64,000 nucleotides of DNA from CAZQQN01 sp964549595 (GCA_964549595.1 CAZJWK010000001.1:39230-103229); one strand, 5' to 3'. Positions 42,271 through 52,205 are shown, counted from the first letter of the stretch. Translations and numbers: made by a program. The notes: generated by a model from the sequence alone, not told the origin.

Positions 42271-43992
42271 ATGAGTTACCCCGTAATTCCGAAAAGATGG
42301 ATTCCAAAGCCCGAACCGGATACTGCTTTGGTTCAAGCCCTCACAAACTCCTTAAGGGTTAATGAAAGCTTGACCAAACTAATGATTCAAAGGGATATTA
42401 ATTCCTATGAGGAAGCCAAAGCCTTTTTCAACCCTTCTTTGGAATCAACCCACGACCCATTCCTGATGAAAAACCTGGAAGGGGCTGTAAAAAAAATTCA
42501 AAAAGCCATCGACAATGAAGAAACCATCCTTATATACGGGGACTACGATGTGGACGGTACTACCGCAGTGGCTATGGTTTATTCCTTTCTTAGGCCCCTT
42601 ACGCCCAAATTGCTTTGTTACGTACCGGACCGTTTTAATGAAGGATACGGCATTTCTTATCAGGGATTAGCCTACGCGCTGGAACAGGGAGTAAATCTTA
42701 TATTGGTGCTTGACTGCGGTATAAAAGCCCACGAAGAGCTGGAATATGCTTCGGAGAAAGGAATGGATACCATTGTTTGTGATCACCACATGCCGGACGA
42801 TAAGCTACCAGGGGCTGACTACATCCTGAATCCCAAGCAGCCTGATTGCGAATACCCCTACAAAGAGCTTTCCGGATGTGGGATCGGGTTTAAACTCCTG
42901 CAAGGATTGGAAAAGCAATGGGAAAACGGGGTGAAAGCAAAAAATTTCCTGGATTACGTAGCAGTAAGTACGGCTGCCGATATTGTTCAAATTAATGGTG
43001 AAAACCGGGTTTTAACCCATCAAGGTTTAAAGCAGATCAATGAAGCACCTAATCCGCCGTTTCAAGCGTTGATCGAACTAAGTGGGCTCAAGGAAAAACT
43101 CACAGTCTCGGACCTGGTTTTCCGGATCGGCCCAAGGATCAATGCAGCCGGGAGAATAGCGCATGCCAAAAATGCGGTTGACTTGCTGATCGCCCCCAAC
43201 AAAGAGGAAGCCCTTCAGAGGGCACAATCCATTAATAGTCAAAATTCCACAAGACAGCAATTTGATCAAACCATAAAAACGGAAGCCATTGAGAAAATAT
43301 CAGCCGATGAAAACCTTAAAAACCGTAAAACCACGGTTTTGTACAACCCGGATTGGCACAAGGGAGTCATAGGCATTGTGGCCTCACGCCTGATTGAACA
43401 TTTTTACCGGCCAACCATTTTATTAACGCATTCCAACGGGCTGGCGGTTGGTTCAGGCAGGAGTGTGCCGGGTTTTAACCTTTACGAAGCCCTTAAGGAA
43501 TGTGATGGCCTCCTGGAGCAATTCGGGGGTCATGAAGCAGCTGCCGGATTGGCCCTTAAACCGGAAAACATCAACGATTTTGCTGATCGTTTTGAATCAA
43601 TCGTTCAAGCCACTATACATCCGGACCACTTAATACCCACCATTGAATATGACCTGGAAATACCCTTATCAGTTATTTCCCATTCCTTTGTGAAAAGTAT
43701 CCAAAGATTCGGGCCTTTCGGTCCGGGTAACATGAAACCGGTATTAATGGCAAGGGAGCTTCAATTGGCTTATTCTCCGCGAATCGTGGGAGACCAGCAC
43801 TTAAAGCTTGCGGTCAAACAAGGAAATTCAGAAACCTTTGATGCCATCGCATTTAACCAACACTTCCAATTTCAGAACCTAAAAGATGGCAAACCTTTTG
43901 ATATTTGCTTCACCGTTGAAGAAAATACCTGGGACGGAAAAACCCGAATACAATTCAACATTAAAGACATCAAAACAGCAGAGGATCAATAG
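42271..43992 (+). CDS. recJ: Single-stranded-DNA-specific exonuclease RecJ
   Basis: This 573-residue DHH-superfamily nuclease degrades single-stranded DNA 5'-3' during repair. It has the DHH motifs IYGDYDVDGTTAVAM, LDCGIKAHEELEYA and VCDHHMPDD, followed by the DHHA1 region with VGSGRSVPGFNLYEAL and QFGGHEAAAGLAL, and an OB domain at the C-terminus. All metal-binding acidic and histidine residues that I can identify are present. The stop is 3 bases before the lptB start, so the two are cotranscribed, although their functions differ. Confidence 0.97.
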   Translation: MSYPVIPKRWIPKPEPDTALVQALTNSLRVNESLTKLMIQRDINSYEEAKAFFNPSLESTHDPFLMKNLEGAVKKIQKAIDNEETILIYGDYDVDGTTAVAMVYSFLRPLTPKLLCYVPDRFNEGYGISYQGLAYALEQGVNLILVLDCGIKAHEELEYASEKGMDTIVCDHHMPDDKLPGADYILNPKQPDCEYPYKELSGCGIGFKLLQGLEKQWENGVKAKNFLDYVAVSTAADIVQINGENRVLTHQGLKQINEAPNPPFQALIELSGLKEKLTVSDLVFRIGPRINAAGRIAHAKNAVDLLIAPNKEEALQRAQSINSQNSTRQQFDQTIKTEAIEKISADENLKNRKTTVLYNPDWHKGVIGIVASRLIEHFYRPTILLTHSNGLAVGSGRSVPGFNLYEALKECDGLLEQFGGHEAAAGLALKPENINDFADRFESIVQATIHPDHLIPTIEYDLEIPLSVISHSFVKSIQRFGPFGPGNMKPVLMARELQLAYSPRIVGDQHLKLAVKQGNSETFDAIAFNQHFQFQNLKDGKPFDICFTVEENTWDGKTRIQFNIKDIKTAEDQ

Positions 43993-43995
43993 TGC

Positions 43996-44739
43996 ATGAA
44001 AGTTACTGCAGAGGATTTAGTCAAAGTGTACAAGAAGCGGGCGGTAGTAGACCATGTTTCCCTGGAAGTCAATCAATCCGAAATTGTCGGTTTATTAGGG
44101 CCGAATGGTGCCGGTAAAACGACCACTTTTTACATGGTGGTTGGCCTGATAAAACCGGATCAGGGCAAGGTTTTCCTTGATAACCAGGAAATCACCCATG
44201 AGCCCATGTACAAAAGGGGTCAGCGAGGCATAGGTTATTTGGCGCAGGAAGCTTCTATTTTCCGGAAATTGACGGTAGAAGATAACCTCAAAGCCATTCT
44301 CGAAATGCTCGACATATCCAAAGAAGAGCAAAAAAACCGGTTAGAGGGCCTGATCGATGAATTCGGATTGAGCCACGTAAGAAACTCAAGGGGCGACCTC
44401 GTTTCCGGCGGGGAAAGAAGACGAACGGAGATTGCGAGAGCCCTGGCTGTTAATCCCTCCTTCATTTTGCTGGATGAGCCTTTTGCCGGGGTCGATCCCA
44501 TAGCTGTGGAAGACATCCAAGCCATCGTGAGCCGGTTAAGGACAAAAAATATCGGAATCCTCATAACGGACCATAACGTCCAGGAAACGCTCAGCATTAC
44601 CGACCGGGCTTATTTGTTGTTTGAAGGTAGGATCCTGAAGTCAGGGACCGCTGAGGACTTAGCCGAAGACAAGCAGGTACGGCAGGTTTACCTGGGAGAA
44701 AACTTTGAATTGAAACCTAAAAAAGGCCAAAAAACCTAA
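43996..44739 (+). CDS. lptB: LPS export ABC transporter ATP-binding protein LptB
   Basis: This 247-residue ATPase powers LptFG in lifting lipopolysaccharide from the inner membrane. It has Walker A GPNGAGKTTTFYMV, the Q-loop in GYLAQEASIFRKL, signature LVSGGERRRTEIARALA, Walker B FILLDEPFAGVDP and the H-loop in ITDHNVQETL, all in the LptB form. lptD is also in this window, about 10 kb further on. Its stop codon overlaps the stop of the convergent D-threonine-aldolase-like gene in the four bases CTAA. Confidence 0.96.
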   Translation: MKVTAEDLVKVYKKRAVVDHVSLEVNQSEIVGLLGPNGAGKTTTFYMVVGLIKPDQGKVFLDNQEITHEPMYKRGQRGIGYLAQEASIFRKLTVEDNLKAILEMLDISKEEQKNRLEGLIDEFGLSHVRNSRGDLVSGGERRRTEIARALAVNPSFILLDEPFAGVDPIAVEDIQAIVSRLRTKNIGILITDHNVQETLSITDRAYLLFEGRILKSGTAEDLAEDKQVRQVYLGENFELKPKKGQKT

Positions 44740-45836
44740 TTTCCGTGCCCCCTTGCTTCAATGATTAATGTGTCAATCAATTGCCCTTTTTCGACCAAAT
44801 AAGCCTTGTCAAACAAATTCATGACCGGGCAAGCATGATTGGGTAGTATTTGAACCATTTCTCCCACTGAAAAAGCAGTTTCTTTGGGGTCATAAGTAAT
44901 TACTCCGTGTTCTTCCGACAACCTTTCAAGAAAACCCTTTTTGGCGTATAGCTTCCCAAAACCCTTTACTTGCTCTTTTCCATGGGCTCCTTGATCAACG
45001 GTTAAGCTTTTGCTGCCCGCATCAATCACAGCACGGCCAGGCTCTGGAATGCTTATAACCGTTGCCAAAACCGTTAAAGCACACGAAGGTTCCCCGGTAG
45101 AACCCAAAGCGACCTGGGTGCGGTCATAGAAAATGTAGTTTCCGACCCGTAGTTCGGATACTTCAGGATTTTTAACAGAAAAAGGGGCCGTAGGCGTTGA
45201 TCCAACACTGACCTCACCGGATTGCAAACCAGCACCTTTGATCTGTTGGTCCAAATCTGCCATTTGATCGCCTTCCTGGTTACCAATCCGCTCGACTTCT
45301 TTCAGGGAATCGGCTCCATAAGCATGACCTGCATGGGTCATGAGTCCTACTCTTTGCAAAGCGGGCTTTTCATCAACATAACGAATGAATTCCAAAACAT
45401 TACGATCCGGTTTCAAGCCTGTACGGGAAAGGCCGGTGTCTATATCAATCAATACTTTTGCCTTAAAACCACTTTCCTGAAAATAATCATTCAACGCATT
45501 CACTCCATCCCTGGAATCCACAGCACAGGTTATCCGGATGGATTGATTCAATTCATAGAACCTTTCCAGAGAAATGGGATTGAGCACTTCATTAGCCACC
45601 TGGATATCCTTAATACCAGCATCAGCCATAATTTTAGCCTCATTTAAATTAGCCGTGGCAATGCCTACTGCACCTTTTTGCATCTGTAATAGTGCTAAAG
45701 CCGGTGATTTATGGGTCTTCACATGAGGGCGCAAATTCTTCCCGTTTTGATTTGCCAATGTCTGCATACGATCAAGATTAAGATGCATAGCAGGCCTGTC
45801 AATCAAAAGTGCAGGTGTGGGTAGATTCGGTAGCAA
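44736..45836 (-). CDS. D-threonine aldolase-like PLP enzyme (fold type III)
   Basis: This 366-residue enzyme has an alanine-racemase-type barrel: the PLP lysine lies in RPHVKTHKSPALA, and GIATANLNEAKIMADAGI, DIDTGLSRTGL and VSVGSTPTAPF follow. The C-terminal beta domain has LPNHACPVMNLFDKAYLV, whose His and Cys are the metal ligands in D-threonine aldolases and D-serine dehydratases. The true substrate is probably a D-hydroxy amino acid, but this cannot be settled here. It ends 4 bases inside lptB on the other strand and begins 5 bases after the stop of the T9SS-sorted protein. Confidence 0.87.
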   Translation of the reverse strand: MLPNLPTPALLIDRPAMHLNLDRMQTLANQNGKNLRPHVKTHKSPALALLQMQKGAVGIATANLNEAKIMADAGIKDIQVANEVLNPISLERFYELNQSIRITCAVDSRDGVNALNDYFQESGFKAKVLIDIDTGLSRTGLKPDRNVLEFIRYVDEKPALQRVGLMTHAGHAYGADSLKEVERIGNQEGDQMADLDQQIKGAGLQSGEVSVGSTPTAPFSVKNPEVSELRVGNYIFYDRTQVALGSTGEPSCALTVLATVISIPEPGRAVIDAGSKSLTVDQGAHGKEQVKGFGKLYAKKGFLERLSEEHGVITYDPKETAFSVGEMVQILPNHACPVMNLFDKAYLVEKGQLIDTLIIEARGHGN

Positions 45837-45841
45837 TAACC

Positions 45842-47689
45842 TTACTTTTTAACCACTTTTTTAGTGGCAATCCTTTCTCCTTGATTTCGGACCGCTAACC
45901 AATAGATACCATTTGGTAAGGGTGATACGGAAAATTGAAAGCGGTTTTCACCGGGGCTGGCCAATTGTTTCCGCAGTGTTCGGATTTTTTGCCCCTGGCT
46001 ATTGAACAATTCGAAACTCAGGTAACGATATTGGTCCAATTCAAAATTCACTTTGACTTTATCCTGTGCCGGATTGGGATAGGCAGATACATCTTGTTCA
46101 AATGATCTGGTATTGCTAATGCCAGCGGATTTCGCAATGGCTATTTTGGTAATCCAGGTACCATTGGTGGGTGCATTAAATTGCCCTTCGTATCCATAAT
46201 AGCCCGCAGCCCAGAATTTTCCTTTACTTTTCCCGTTTCGCTCCAAACCGGAATAATCCCCCCAACGTTGAGGTTCTTCCAATTGAACATTAACATGGGA
46301 ACTCCCTTTTTTCAACATTTGAAATGCTGAATATTGGCCTTCTTTAAAGAAAATGCCTGAATAACCCGCATTTACGCTATCGGAAGTATGGTTTGCGATC
46401 ATTAGCAGCTTGTTTTCTGATTTGGCATTGCCGGCCCATTCCAGGGAAGGATAACCCAACTCCAAGCGCGGGTGATCAAGGATATTAAGTGTTATTTGCG
46501 GATTGTTTGGCAAATCCGTAATCTGACCATGATAAACCGTAGCACGGTTGTTACGAAAATTAACGGAATTCCCGGCAAAATGAATACGGCCATTTTGAAT
46601 AAAAGCGCTTAAAATACGGGCATCATTGGTCGCAAAGGCACCTCCCTTGGGTTGATTCGCCTCCGGAGGAACGCCGTAGGCATTATCGGACTTGATCATA
46701 TCCACTTCCAAATCCGGGTTGTCATCCTTTTTAGCAGTTACCCTTAACAGGAAAAACGTATCGGTTTTTTCTGCAAAATTCTTATTGGAAATCAGGTAAA
46801 TGCCAGGGCCTTTTAAACCCGGTTCACCCTCTACGGGTGTTAGGTTCCGGATAAAATGGCTTTTGTACTTGATATCACTGTAAAGCCGTGTATCCAACGT
46901 ATCTCCGCTGTAAGCCTTTTGCTTGTCGATCTGCCAGATAATACTTTGCCGGAATCCCTTCTGCCAAGTGGAATCATTGTAGATCAAGTTCACGGTAAGG
47001 AATAGTTCATCCTTGGTGAGTGCCATTGCAGGAAAATCCGACCAGCTTTTATTGTTCAGGGGATCACCCGGCAGGGCATATAAGTGCCAATTTCCGGTAG
47101 GATCATTTGATTGGGAAAATCCCAGTATAATATGGCTGGTACTGTCCAATCTACCATTTAAGAAAGCAATCACAAATCGGTTTTTACCGGGGTCATAAGC
47201 CACCCTTGGATCGTATTTGCGGCCATCAATATTCAGGGTGTCTGCGAAAGCTTCCAGGGAATGGGCCTCTAATTTTTGACCCGAAGTATCAAAAATGGAA
47301 ATCCTGGGATTCACAACCGACACGATTTTCCCTTCCGGAGAAATGGCCAGGTCATTGTCATTGGGGATGCCACCGGACTCATTACCACGGAAACCTTTAA
47401 CCACCTCAGGCTTTTTACCCGGTTCTTTATCAGCCCGTTTATGAACCGCATCGAATATTTTGGTTTCCCGGTTGGACTTGATCTGTTTGAGCCTTTCCTG
47501 ATAAGCTCCACCACCGGGTTTAGGGGCTATTTCGAGTACATTGGGAAAAAAGTCCTGTTTTATCTTCCCAAAATTCACTGTTTGGGGAGCGACTTCCCCT
47601 ATCCCTTCGTGGGATTGATGACCCTGACCGTTTGCCTGTAAGGCTAAAAATACAAAAATGGACACCCAACAAATGATAAAAAATTTCAT
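45842..47689 (-). CDS. Exported protein with type IX secretion sorting domain
   Basis: This 615-residue protein has a signal peptide (MKFFIICWVSIFVFLALQANG), then a large beta-propeller-like region with repeated strand motifs (SPEGKIVSVVNPRISIFDTSG, GNWHLYALPGDPLNNKSWSDFP). It ends in a T9SS type A domain of about 80 residues (SAYPNPAQDKVKVNFELD ... NGIYWLAVRNQGERIATKKVVKK). The domain directs secretion across the outer membrane and attachment to the cell surface. The rest has no catalytic motif that I recognise. The ATG at 47689 begins directly with the signal peptide and is chosen over one 24 bases upstream. Confidence 0.88.
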   Translation of the reverse strand: MKFFIICWVSIFVFLALQANGQGHQSHEGIGEVAPQTVNFGKIKQDFFPNVLEIAPKPGGGAYQERLKQIKSNRETKIFDAVHKRADKEPGKKPEVVKGFRGNESGGIPNDNDLAISPEGKIVSVVNPRISIFDTSGQKLEAHSLEAFADTLNIDGRKYDPRVAYDPGKNRFVIAFLNGRLDSTSHIILGFSQSNDPTGNWHLYALPGDPLNNKSWSDFPAMALTKDELFLTVNLIYNDSTWQKGFRQSIIWQIDKQKAYSGDTLDTRLYSDIKYKSHFIRNLTPVEGEPGLKGPGIYLISNKNFAEKTDTFFLLRVTAKKDDNPDLEVDMIKSDNAYGVPPEANQPKGGAFATNDARILSAFIQNGRIHFAGNSVNFRNNRATVYHGQITDLPNNPQITLNILDHPRLELGYPSLEWAGNAKSENKLLMIANHTSDSVNAGYSGIFFKEGQYSAFQMLKKGSSHVNVQLEEPQRWGDYSGLERNGKSKGKFWAAGYYGYEGQFNAPTNGTWITKIAIAKSAGISNTRSFEQDVSAYPNPAQDKVKVNFELDQYRYLSFELFNSQGQKIRTLRKQLASPGENRFQFSVSPLPNGIYWLAVRNQGERIATKKVVKK

Positions 47690-47844
47690 AATACCAATCT
47701 TTTTAAAGCTCACTGCTACACGATATTAACGAAAAATGAGCGAAAATGGTTAGCCAAAAGTTCCTAACCGCTTAAATCTTAAAGAATGCTTAAAGCGCCA
47801 TTGATCAATTCATTCAAAGATTGCTAAATATTCAGACCTCATCA

Positions 47845-49212
47845 CTAATGGAGAATTGAATAACGAATACCCAGCATTTTCTCTGTATTTTCCGTAACCT
47901 TAAACCTTTCATCAATCCTTGCACCCACTACCCAGGCAATCTGACCTTTTTTAGTGGCCAAAATTAAGGTCCGGGCTTTTTCCAGGCGAGCAAAATGTTT
48001 ATCCACAAAAAAATCACTCAGTTTTTTGGGATTTTTCATTCCCAGCGGATAAAAGCAATCTCCTTCTTGCCAGGTCCGGAATTTCGGGAAGTTCTCAAAT
48101 TTATCCCAATCCAGGTAAACCGCATTTTGTGCTTGAAAATCGGGATTTTCTTTATGGCCAAGCAAGTCTATTTTGAATTCATAGCCACCTATTTGATGGG
48201 TTCCCGGAATGGCATCGATCAAATAATCCACCTCGGGTAAGGGATAAGGGCCAATGATCATCCATTCCCGCCCTACCTCCAATTGGTAATGCTCCGCAAA
48301 GAACATTTTCCCGGATTGATCATGCTTTTCCAACCCTGATTGGATGGCTTTTAATTGATCCGGATTAAAACCCAGGGGATACAAAAAAGCGTGTAAGTAG
48401 AGGCGCAAGGGGTATAAAGTCTTCAACCTCTGAAGGGGTAAATACCAAAAAATACCTTGTTCATGAACCAATTGATGCCAGGCTTTGCGGTATATACTTT
48501 CCCAAAAGGCATTTAAGTCACGAAAATGCTGAATGCTTTCGTAAAGTTTGGATTCAAAAGCGGGATTAAAGGACGCCAATCGAGGTATCACCTCGTGGCG
48601 GAGGTAATTGCGTTGGTAATGGGTGGATTGGTTGCTGATATCTTCCCGCCACTGGATATTCTGCTCACGGGCATAAGCCATTAAGGTGGCTTTGTCAGCA
48701 AATAAAAGGGGCCGTATGGTTTGGCCCTGTTTAGGCAAAATTCCCTGTAAACCTTTTATTCCGGTACCCCTCGTCAAATTTATTAAAACGGTTTCAATCA
48801 GATCATCCCGGTGATGGGCAGTGACAATCCATTGGTACCCGTGGGCTTTTCTTAGTTTTTCAAACCAATCATAACGCAATGTTCTGGCAGCCATCTGTAG
48901 GGAAATTCCTTTTTCCGCCGCATAAGCCTTAGGCTCAAAATTTTCCCGGAAAAAAGGGACATTTTGGGAATTAGCCCATTCTTCTACAAGCCCTGAATCG
49001 GCTTCTGAAGCCTCACCCCTTAGCTGGAAATTACAATGGGCCACTGCCAAACGAAACCCGAGCCGGTTCAGGATGGAAACCAGCACCATAGAGTCCACGC
49101 CCCCACTTACTGCCACCAATAACCGATCATCCCATGAGGACACCAGCCCTTCTGAATGAATAAATGCTTCTGTTTGCCGTGCTAAAGAAGATTCCGATGA
49201 TGCCATGAGCAA
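47845..49212 (-). CDS. tilS: tRNA(Ile)-lysidine synthase
   Basis: This 455-residue enzyme attaches lysine to C34 of tRNA-Ile(CAU), allowing AUA decoding. The PP-loop is LLVAVSGGVDSMVLVSIL, and VTAHHRDDLIETVLINLTRGTG and NYLRHEVIPRL follow. A central TilS domain and a C-terminal domain (about 385-455, EGDCFYPLGMKNPKKLSDFFVDKH) make it a full-length form. It starts 62 bases after the stop of bshC on the same strand. Confidence 0.96.
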   Translation of the reverse strand: MLMASSESSLARQTEAFIHSEGLVSSWDDRLLVAVSGGVDSMVLVSILNRLGFRLAVAHCNFQLRGEASEADSGLVEEWANSQNVPFFRENFEPKAYAAEKGISLQMAARTLRYDWFEKLRKAHGYQWIVTAHHRDDLIETVLINLTRGTGIKGLQGILPKQGQTIRPLLFADKATLMAYAREQNIQWREDISNQSTHYQRNYLRHEVIPRLASFNPAFESKLYESIQHFRDLNAFWESIYRKAWHQLVHEQGIFWYLPLQRLKTLYPLRLYLHAFLYPLGFNPDQLKAIQSGLEKHDQSGKMFFAEHYQLEVGREWMIIGPYPLPEVDYLIDAIPGTHQIGGYEFKIDLLGHKENPDFQAQNAVYLDWDKFENFPKFRTWQEGDCFYPLGMKNPKKLSDFFVDKHFARLEKARTLILATKKGQIAWVVGARIDERFKVTENTEKMLGIRYSILH

Positions 49213-49274
49213 GCCCGAATTAAAGCCGCCAAACCAAAGTTAGGGAAACGCTTTGGCATTGAGGTAACAACTTA

Positions 49275-50876
49275 TCAATCCCTGTAAATGAGTAATTCTT
49301 GCTTATAGGGATCACAATCCCGGACAAGCTGATTGAAAAAGTCCATTCCAAAGCGGGTATAGTAGGGTATAAAATTTTCATAACGCTCCTGGCTTATGCC
49401 TTCCGGGAACATGGCATCGTAGATTTTATGAATTTGCTTCAGATCCTTTTCATTCCGGTTTTTAACCAATTTCCGGGTATCCTTCTGCAATTTTTCAATG
49501 GCTTTCAAATGGTTTTTAGCCAGGTCAATAATGGGCCATTTCATCTCATCATCGTAATCTTCGCAAAGCTTCATCAACGATTCATATTCTTCCCGGAGTA
49601 CACTAATCTTATCCTCAAAAGGGGTAGTATCTTCTTTTTGGGCCAGATATTCCCGCACTACCTCCTCCGCTGGCCGGAAAAGGTCTCTGGTTTGCAAACC
49701 AAACTTATCCATTTTCTTGCGTATTCCTTTGCCAATCCACAACACCGATTTCCTAACCAACAATTGGGGGAAAAAAGCCTGATGATGGTTAAAAATGCCT
49801 TTTAGCTCAAGCCAATAAGCCACCTCATTGGTTCCTCCTATGTAAGCCAGATTGGGAAGAATCATTTGCTGGTAAAGCGGTCTGAGCACAACATTAGGGC
49901 TGAAGCACTCCGGATTTTCCTTTAGCTTTTCAATCAATTCGGTTCGGGAAAAGGATTTATCCGTGTCTAACACCTCGAATCCCTTTCCATTTTGAACAAT
50001 ACGGGCCCTTAAGCCGGGCTCGGCATAGAAAATATTGATCGGGCGCGGATTGACAGGCAGGTCATAATCCCCGATTTCCTCTTGCGAAGCCTTCACAATT
50101 TTTTCATGGGTCTGATGAATGAGGTCTTCCTCAAAAACCGATTTCATGGTGGCTTTTAATCGTTCATCGGAGGGGTCAAGGATGACCAGGCCATAATCGC
50201 GGAAAAGTTGATTAAGCCAATATTGACAAGCCCTGGCATAGCCGGCAAAATGGGTGAACGCATATTCCCATAGTTGAGCCAGGGGTTCAAATGCTTCTTG
50301 CTCCCTGATATCCTCTTTGATGGTTTCAATCACGCTATAAAGGGACTCCGGATTAAGCTGACCTACAGGGCCATCATCCGGTTTTTCCCAGGTGTAGGTC
50401 TTACCGAATAAATGGACGTGATTGATCTCTTCAAAATCATGGTCTTCCGAGCCCATCCAATAAACCGGTACAAAATGACAATTGGGGAAATATTCCTTTA
50501 GCTGATTCGCCAGGTGTATGGTTGAGGCGATCTTGTAAAAATAAAAAAGCGGACCGCCCAGGATATTCAACTGATGACCCGTGGTAACGGTAAATGTATG
50601 AGCCCTTTTTAGTGCCCTGATATTGGATGCAACCGGTTGATTGACACTGGTATTGAAAAATTCAGGATCCACTGCCTGGTACTGATCACCCAAAACCTCT
50701 ACCAATGCTTCCCGGTCTACCGGATAGTTTTCCCGCCTTTTAATGGCCTCTTCCATGCCTTTGAGGGTAGGGGGATATTCCTGAAATTTTTGAACTTGAT
50801 CCTTTTGATGCAGGTAATCTAAAGTAAGGGGACGCTGGATATTGGTTTCTTCATAAGGTAAACAATGGGGCTCCAT
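49275..50876 (-). CDS. bshC: Bacillithiol biosynthesis cysteine-adding enzyme BshC
   Basis: This 533-residue protein adds cysteine to glucosaminyl-malate, the last step in making bacillithiol, the low-molecular-weight thiol that replaces glutathione. Family stretches include TVTTGHQLNILGGPLFYFYKIASTI (seen in pieces), CHFVPVYWMGSEDHDFEEINHVHLFGKTYTW, VVLRPLYQQMILPNLAYIGGTNEVAYWLEL and the C-terminal coiled coil. bshA and bshB are not adjacent. The length agrees with the Bacteroidota form. Confidence 0.95.
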   Translation of the reverse strand: MEPHCLPYEETNIQRPLTLDYLHQKDQVQKFQEYPPTLKGMEEAIKRRENYPVDREALVEVLGDQYQAVDPEFFNTSVNQPVASNIRALKRAHTFTVTTGHQLNILGGPLFYFYKIASTIHLANQLKEYFPNCHFVPVYWMGSEDHDFEEINHVHLFGKTYTWEKPDDGPVGQLNPESLYSVIETIKEDIREQEAFEPLAQLWEYAFTHFAGYARACQYWLNQLFRDYGLVILDPSDERLKATMKSVFEEDLIHQTHEKIVKASQEEIGDYDLPVNPRPINIFYAEPGLRARIVQNGKGFEVLDTDKSFSRTELIEKLKENPECFSPNVVLRPLYQQMILPNLAYIGGTNEVAYWLELKGIFNHHQAFFPQLLVRKSVLWIGKGIRKKMDKFGLQTRDLFRPAEEVVREYLAQKEDTTPFEDKISVLREEYESLMKLCEDYDDEMKWPIIDLAKNHLKAIEKLQKDTRKLVKNRNEKDLKQIHKIYDAMFPEGISQERYENFIPYYTRFGMDFFNQLVRDCDPYKQELLIYRD

Positions 50877-50949
50877 AAGGAAGATTTTCGGTAATGATAA
50901 AAACAGAAAGGACTTAAAAGTTCGATCATACCTGGTAAAAACCTGTTAA

Positions 50950-51975
50950 TCAAGCAGAGGAAAATTGCTCAGCATTTTCAAAAAGGGATTCGACAAAATG
51001 CTTGCGGTCAAAAACACGAAGGTCTTGCATTTTTTCCCCGATGCCGATGTACTTAATGGGTATCTGGTATTGGTCAATGATTCCTATGACCACGCCTCCT
51101 TTGGCCGTTCCATCCAGCTTGGATAAGGTAAGGGTATTTACCTCAGTGGTTTCCAGAAATTGGCGGGCTTGCTCGATGGCATTCTGACCCGTGGAAGCAT
51201 CCAAAACCAGGTTGACCTCCTGAGGGCCATGCGGAATCACCTTCTGGACCACCCGCTTGATCTTACCCAATTCCTCCATGAGGTGCTTTTTGTTGTGTAA
51301 ACGGCCGGCCGTATCAAGGATTACCACATCATAGCCATTTGATTGGGCTGAATTTATGGCATCATAAGCCACAGCACCCGGATCAGCACCCATTCCCCGA
51401 TTGATCATCGGTACGCCAACCCGCTCGGTCCATTCCTTAAGTTGATCAACCGCGCCGGCCCTGAAAGTATCAGATGCCCCGACCAGGACATTATAGCCGT
51501 TTTGCTTGTATTGATGGGCCAATTTACCTATGGTGGTGGTTTTCCCTACCCCATTGACACCCACAACCATGATTACATAAGGCTTATCCCCTTCCGGTAT
51601 TTTAAACCCCTCAAAATCATTCTGCTGCCTTTCCAGCATAAGGTTTTGAATCTCCTCCCTGAGCATTTGATTGACTTCCTTCGCACTAAAGTATTTGTCC
51701 CTGGCAACCCGCTTTTCTAACCTTTCGATAATCTTTACAGTCGTATCGGCTCCTACATCAGCAGCCACAAGGATTTCCTCCAGCTCATCCAGCACATCAT
51801 CGTCTACCTGGGATTTGCCTACTAAGGCTTTACCAATGCGGGAAAAAAAACTGGCCTTGGTTTTTTCAAGGCCCTCTTCAAGGGTCTTTTGGGATTGATT
51901 ATCCTGGGATTCTTGCGGGGAGGGTTTATCTTGTTTCTGTGATTTTCCGGATTTAAAAGCATCAAAAATTCCCAT
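50950..51975 (-). CDS. ftsY: Signal recognition particle receptor FtsY
   Basis: This 341-residue GTPase docks the signal recognition particle at the membrane. After a short charged N-terminal region (about 1-40) come the helical N domain and the G domain: VNGVGKTTTIGKLAHQYK, ASDTFRAGAVDQL, ILDTAGRLHNKKHL and LTLSKLDGTAKGG. The acidic A domain is much shorter than in E. coli, as is usual outside proteobacteria. It follows DUF4295 after 77 bases, with a hairpin in between. Confidence 0.97.
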   Translation of the reverse strand: MGIFDAFKSGKSQKQDKPSPQESQDNQSQKTLEEGLEKTKASFFSRIGKALVGKSQVDDDVLDELEEILVAADVGADTTVKIIERLEKRVARDKYFSAKEVNQMLREEIQNLMLERQQNDFEGFKIPEGDKPYVIMVVGVNGVGKTTTIGKLAHQYKQNGYNVLVGASDTFRAGAVDQLKEWTERVGVPMINRGMGADPGAVAYDAINSAQSNGYDVVILDTAGRLHNKKHLMEELGKIKRVVQKVIPHGPQEVNLVLDASTGQNAIEQARQFLETTEVNTLTLSKLDGTAKGGVVIGIIDQYQIPIKYIGIGEKMQDLRVFDRKHFVESLFENAEQFSSA

Positions 51976-51995
51976 AAATACCTTTCTTTAAACAA

Positions 51996-52022
51996 AAAAA
52001 GCTTCCTAAGCGGAAGCTTTTT
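51996..52022 (-). terminator. Hairpin between DUF4295 and ftsY
   Basis: A perfect 11-bp stem (51996-52006 and 52012-52022) encloses a 5-base loop. On the minus strand it runs into seven T, so it looks like a rho-independent terminator for the ribosomal protein transcript. Because ftsY starts 21 bases further on, partial readthrough or attenuation is possible. Confidence 0.75.
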
Positions 52023-52052
52023 AATTTTCCCAACCAATTAGCAGAAAAAAGT

Positions 52053-52205
52053 TTACTTTTTCTTTAGGTATTCATTCACCTTTTCTTTGGGCACCATTTC
52101 TTCCTTGAAGTTATACCGACCCGTTTCCGGATTTTTAACTGAACGAATCAGCTTAACCATATTTTTGGACTCTTTGCCCATTTTGGATACGTTCTTTTTA
52201 GCCAT
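52053..52205 (-). CDS. DUF4295 small basic protein
   Basis: This 50-residue protein reads MAKKNVSKMGKESKNMVKLI, then RSVKNPETGRYNFKEEMV. It matches DUF4295, a small family found next to rpmG and rpmB in Bacteroidota. It is probably ribosome-associated, but its role is unknown. It starts 4 bases after the stop of rpmG. Confidence 0.93.
   Translation of the reverse strand: MAKKNVSKMGKESKNMVKLIRSVKNPETGRYNFKEEMVPKEKVNEYLKKK

Noticed and set aside
49299..49805. Open frame of 168 codons on the plus strand
   Set aside because: Fully antisense to bshC; hydrophobic composition is an effect of the complementary strand.
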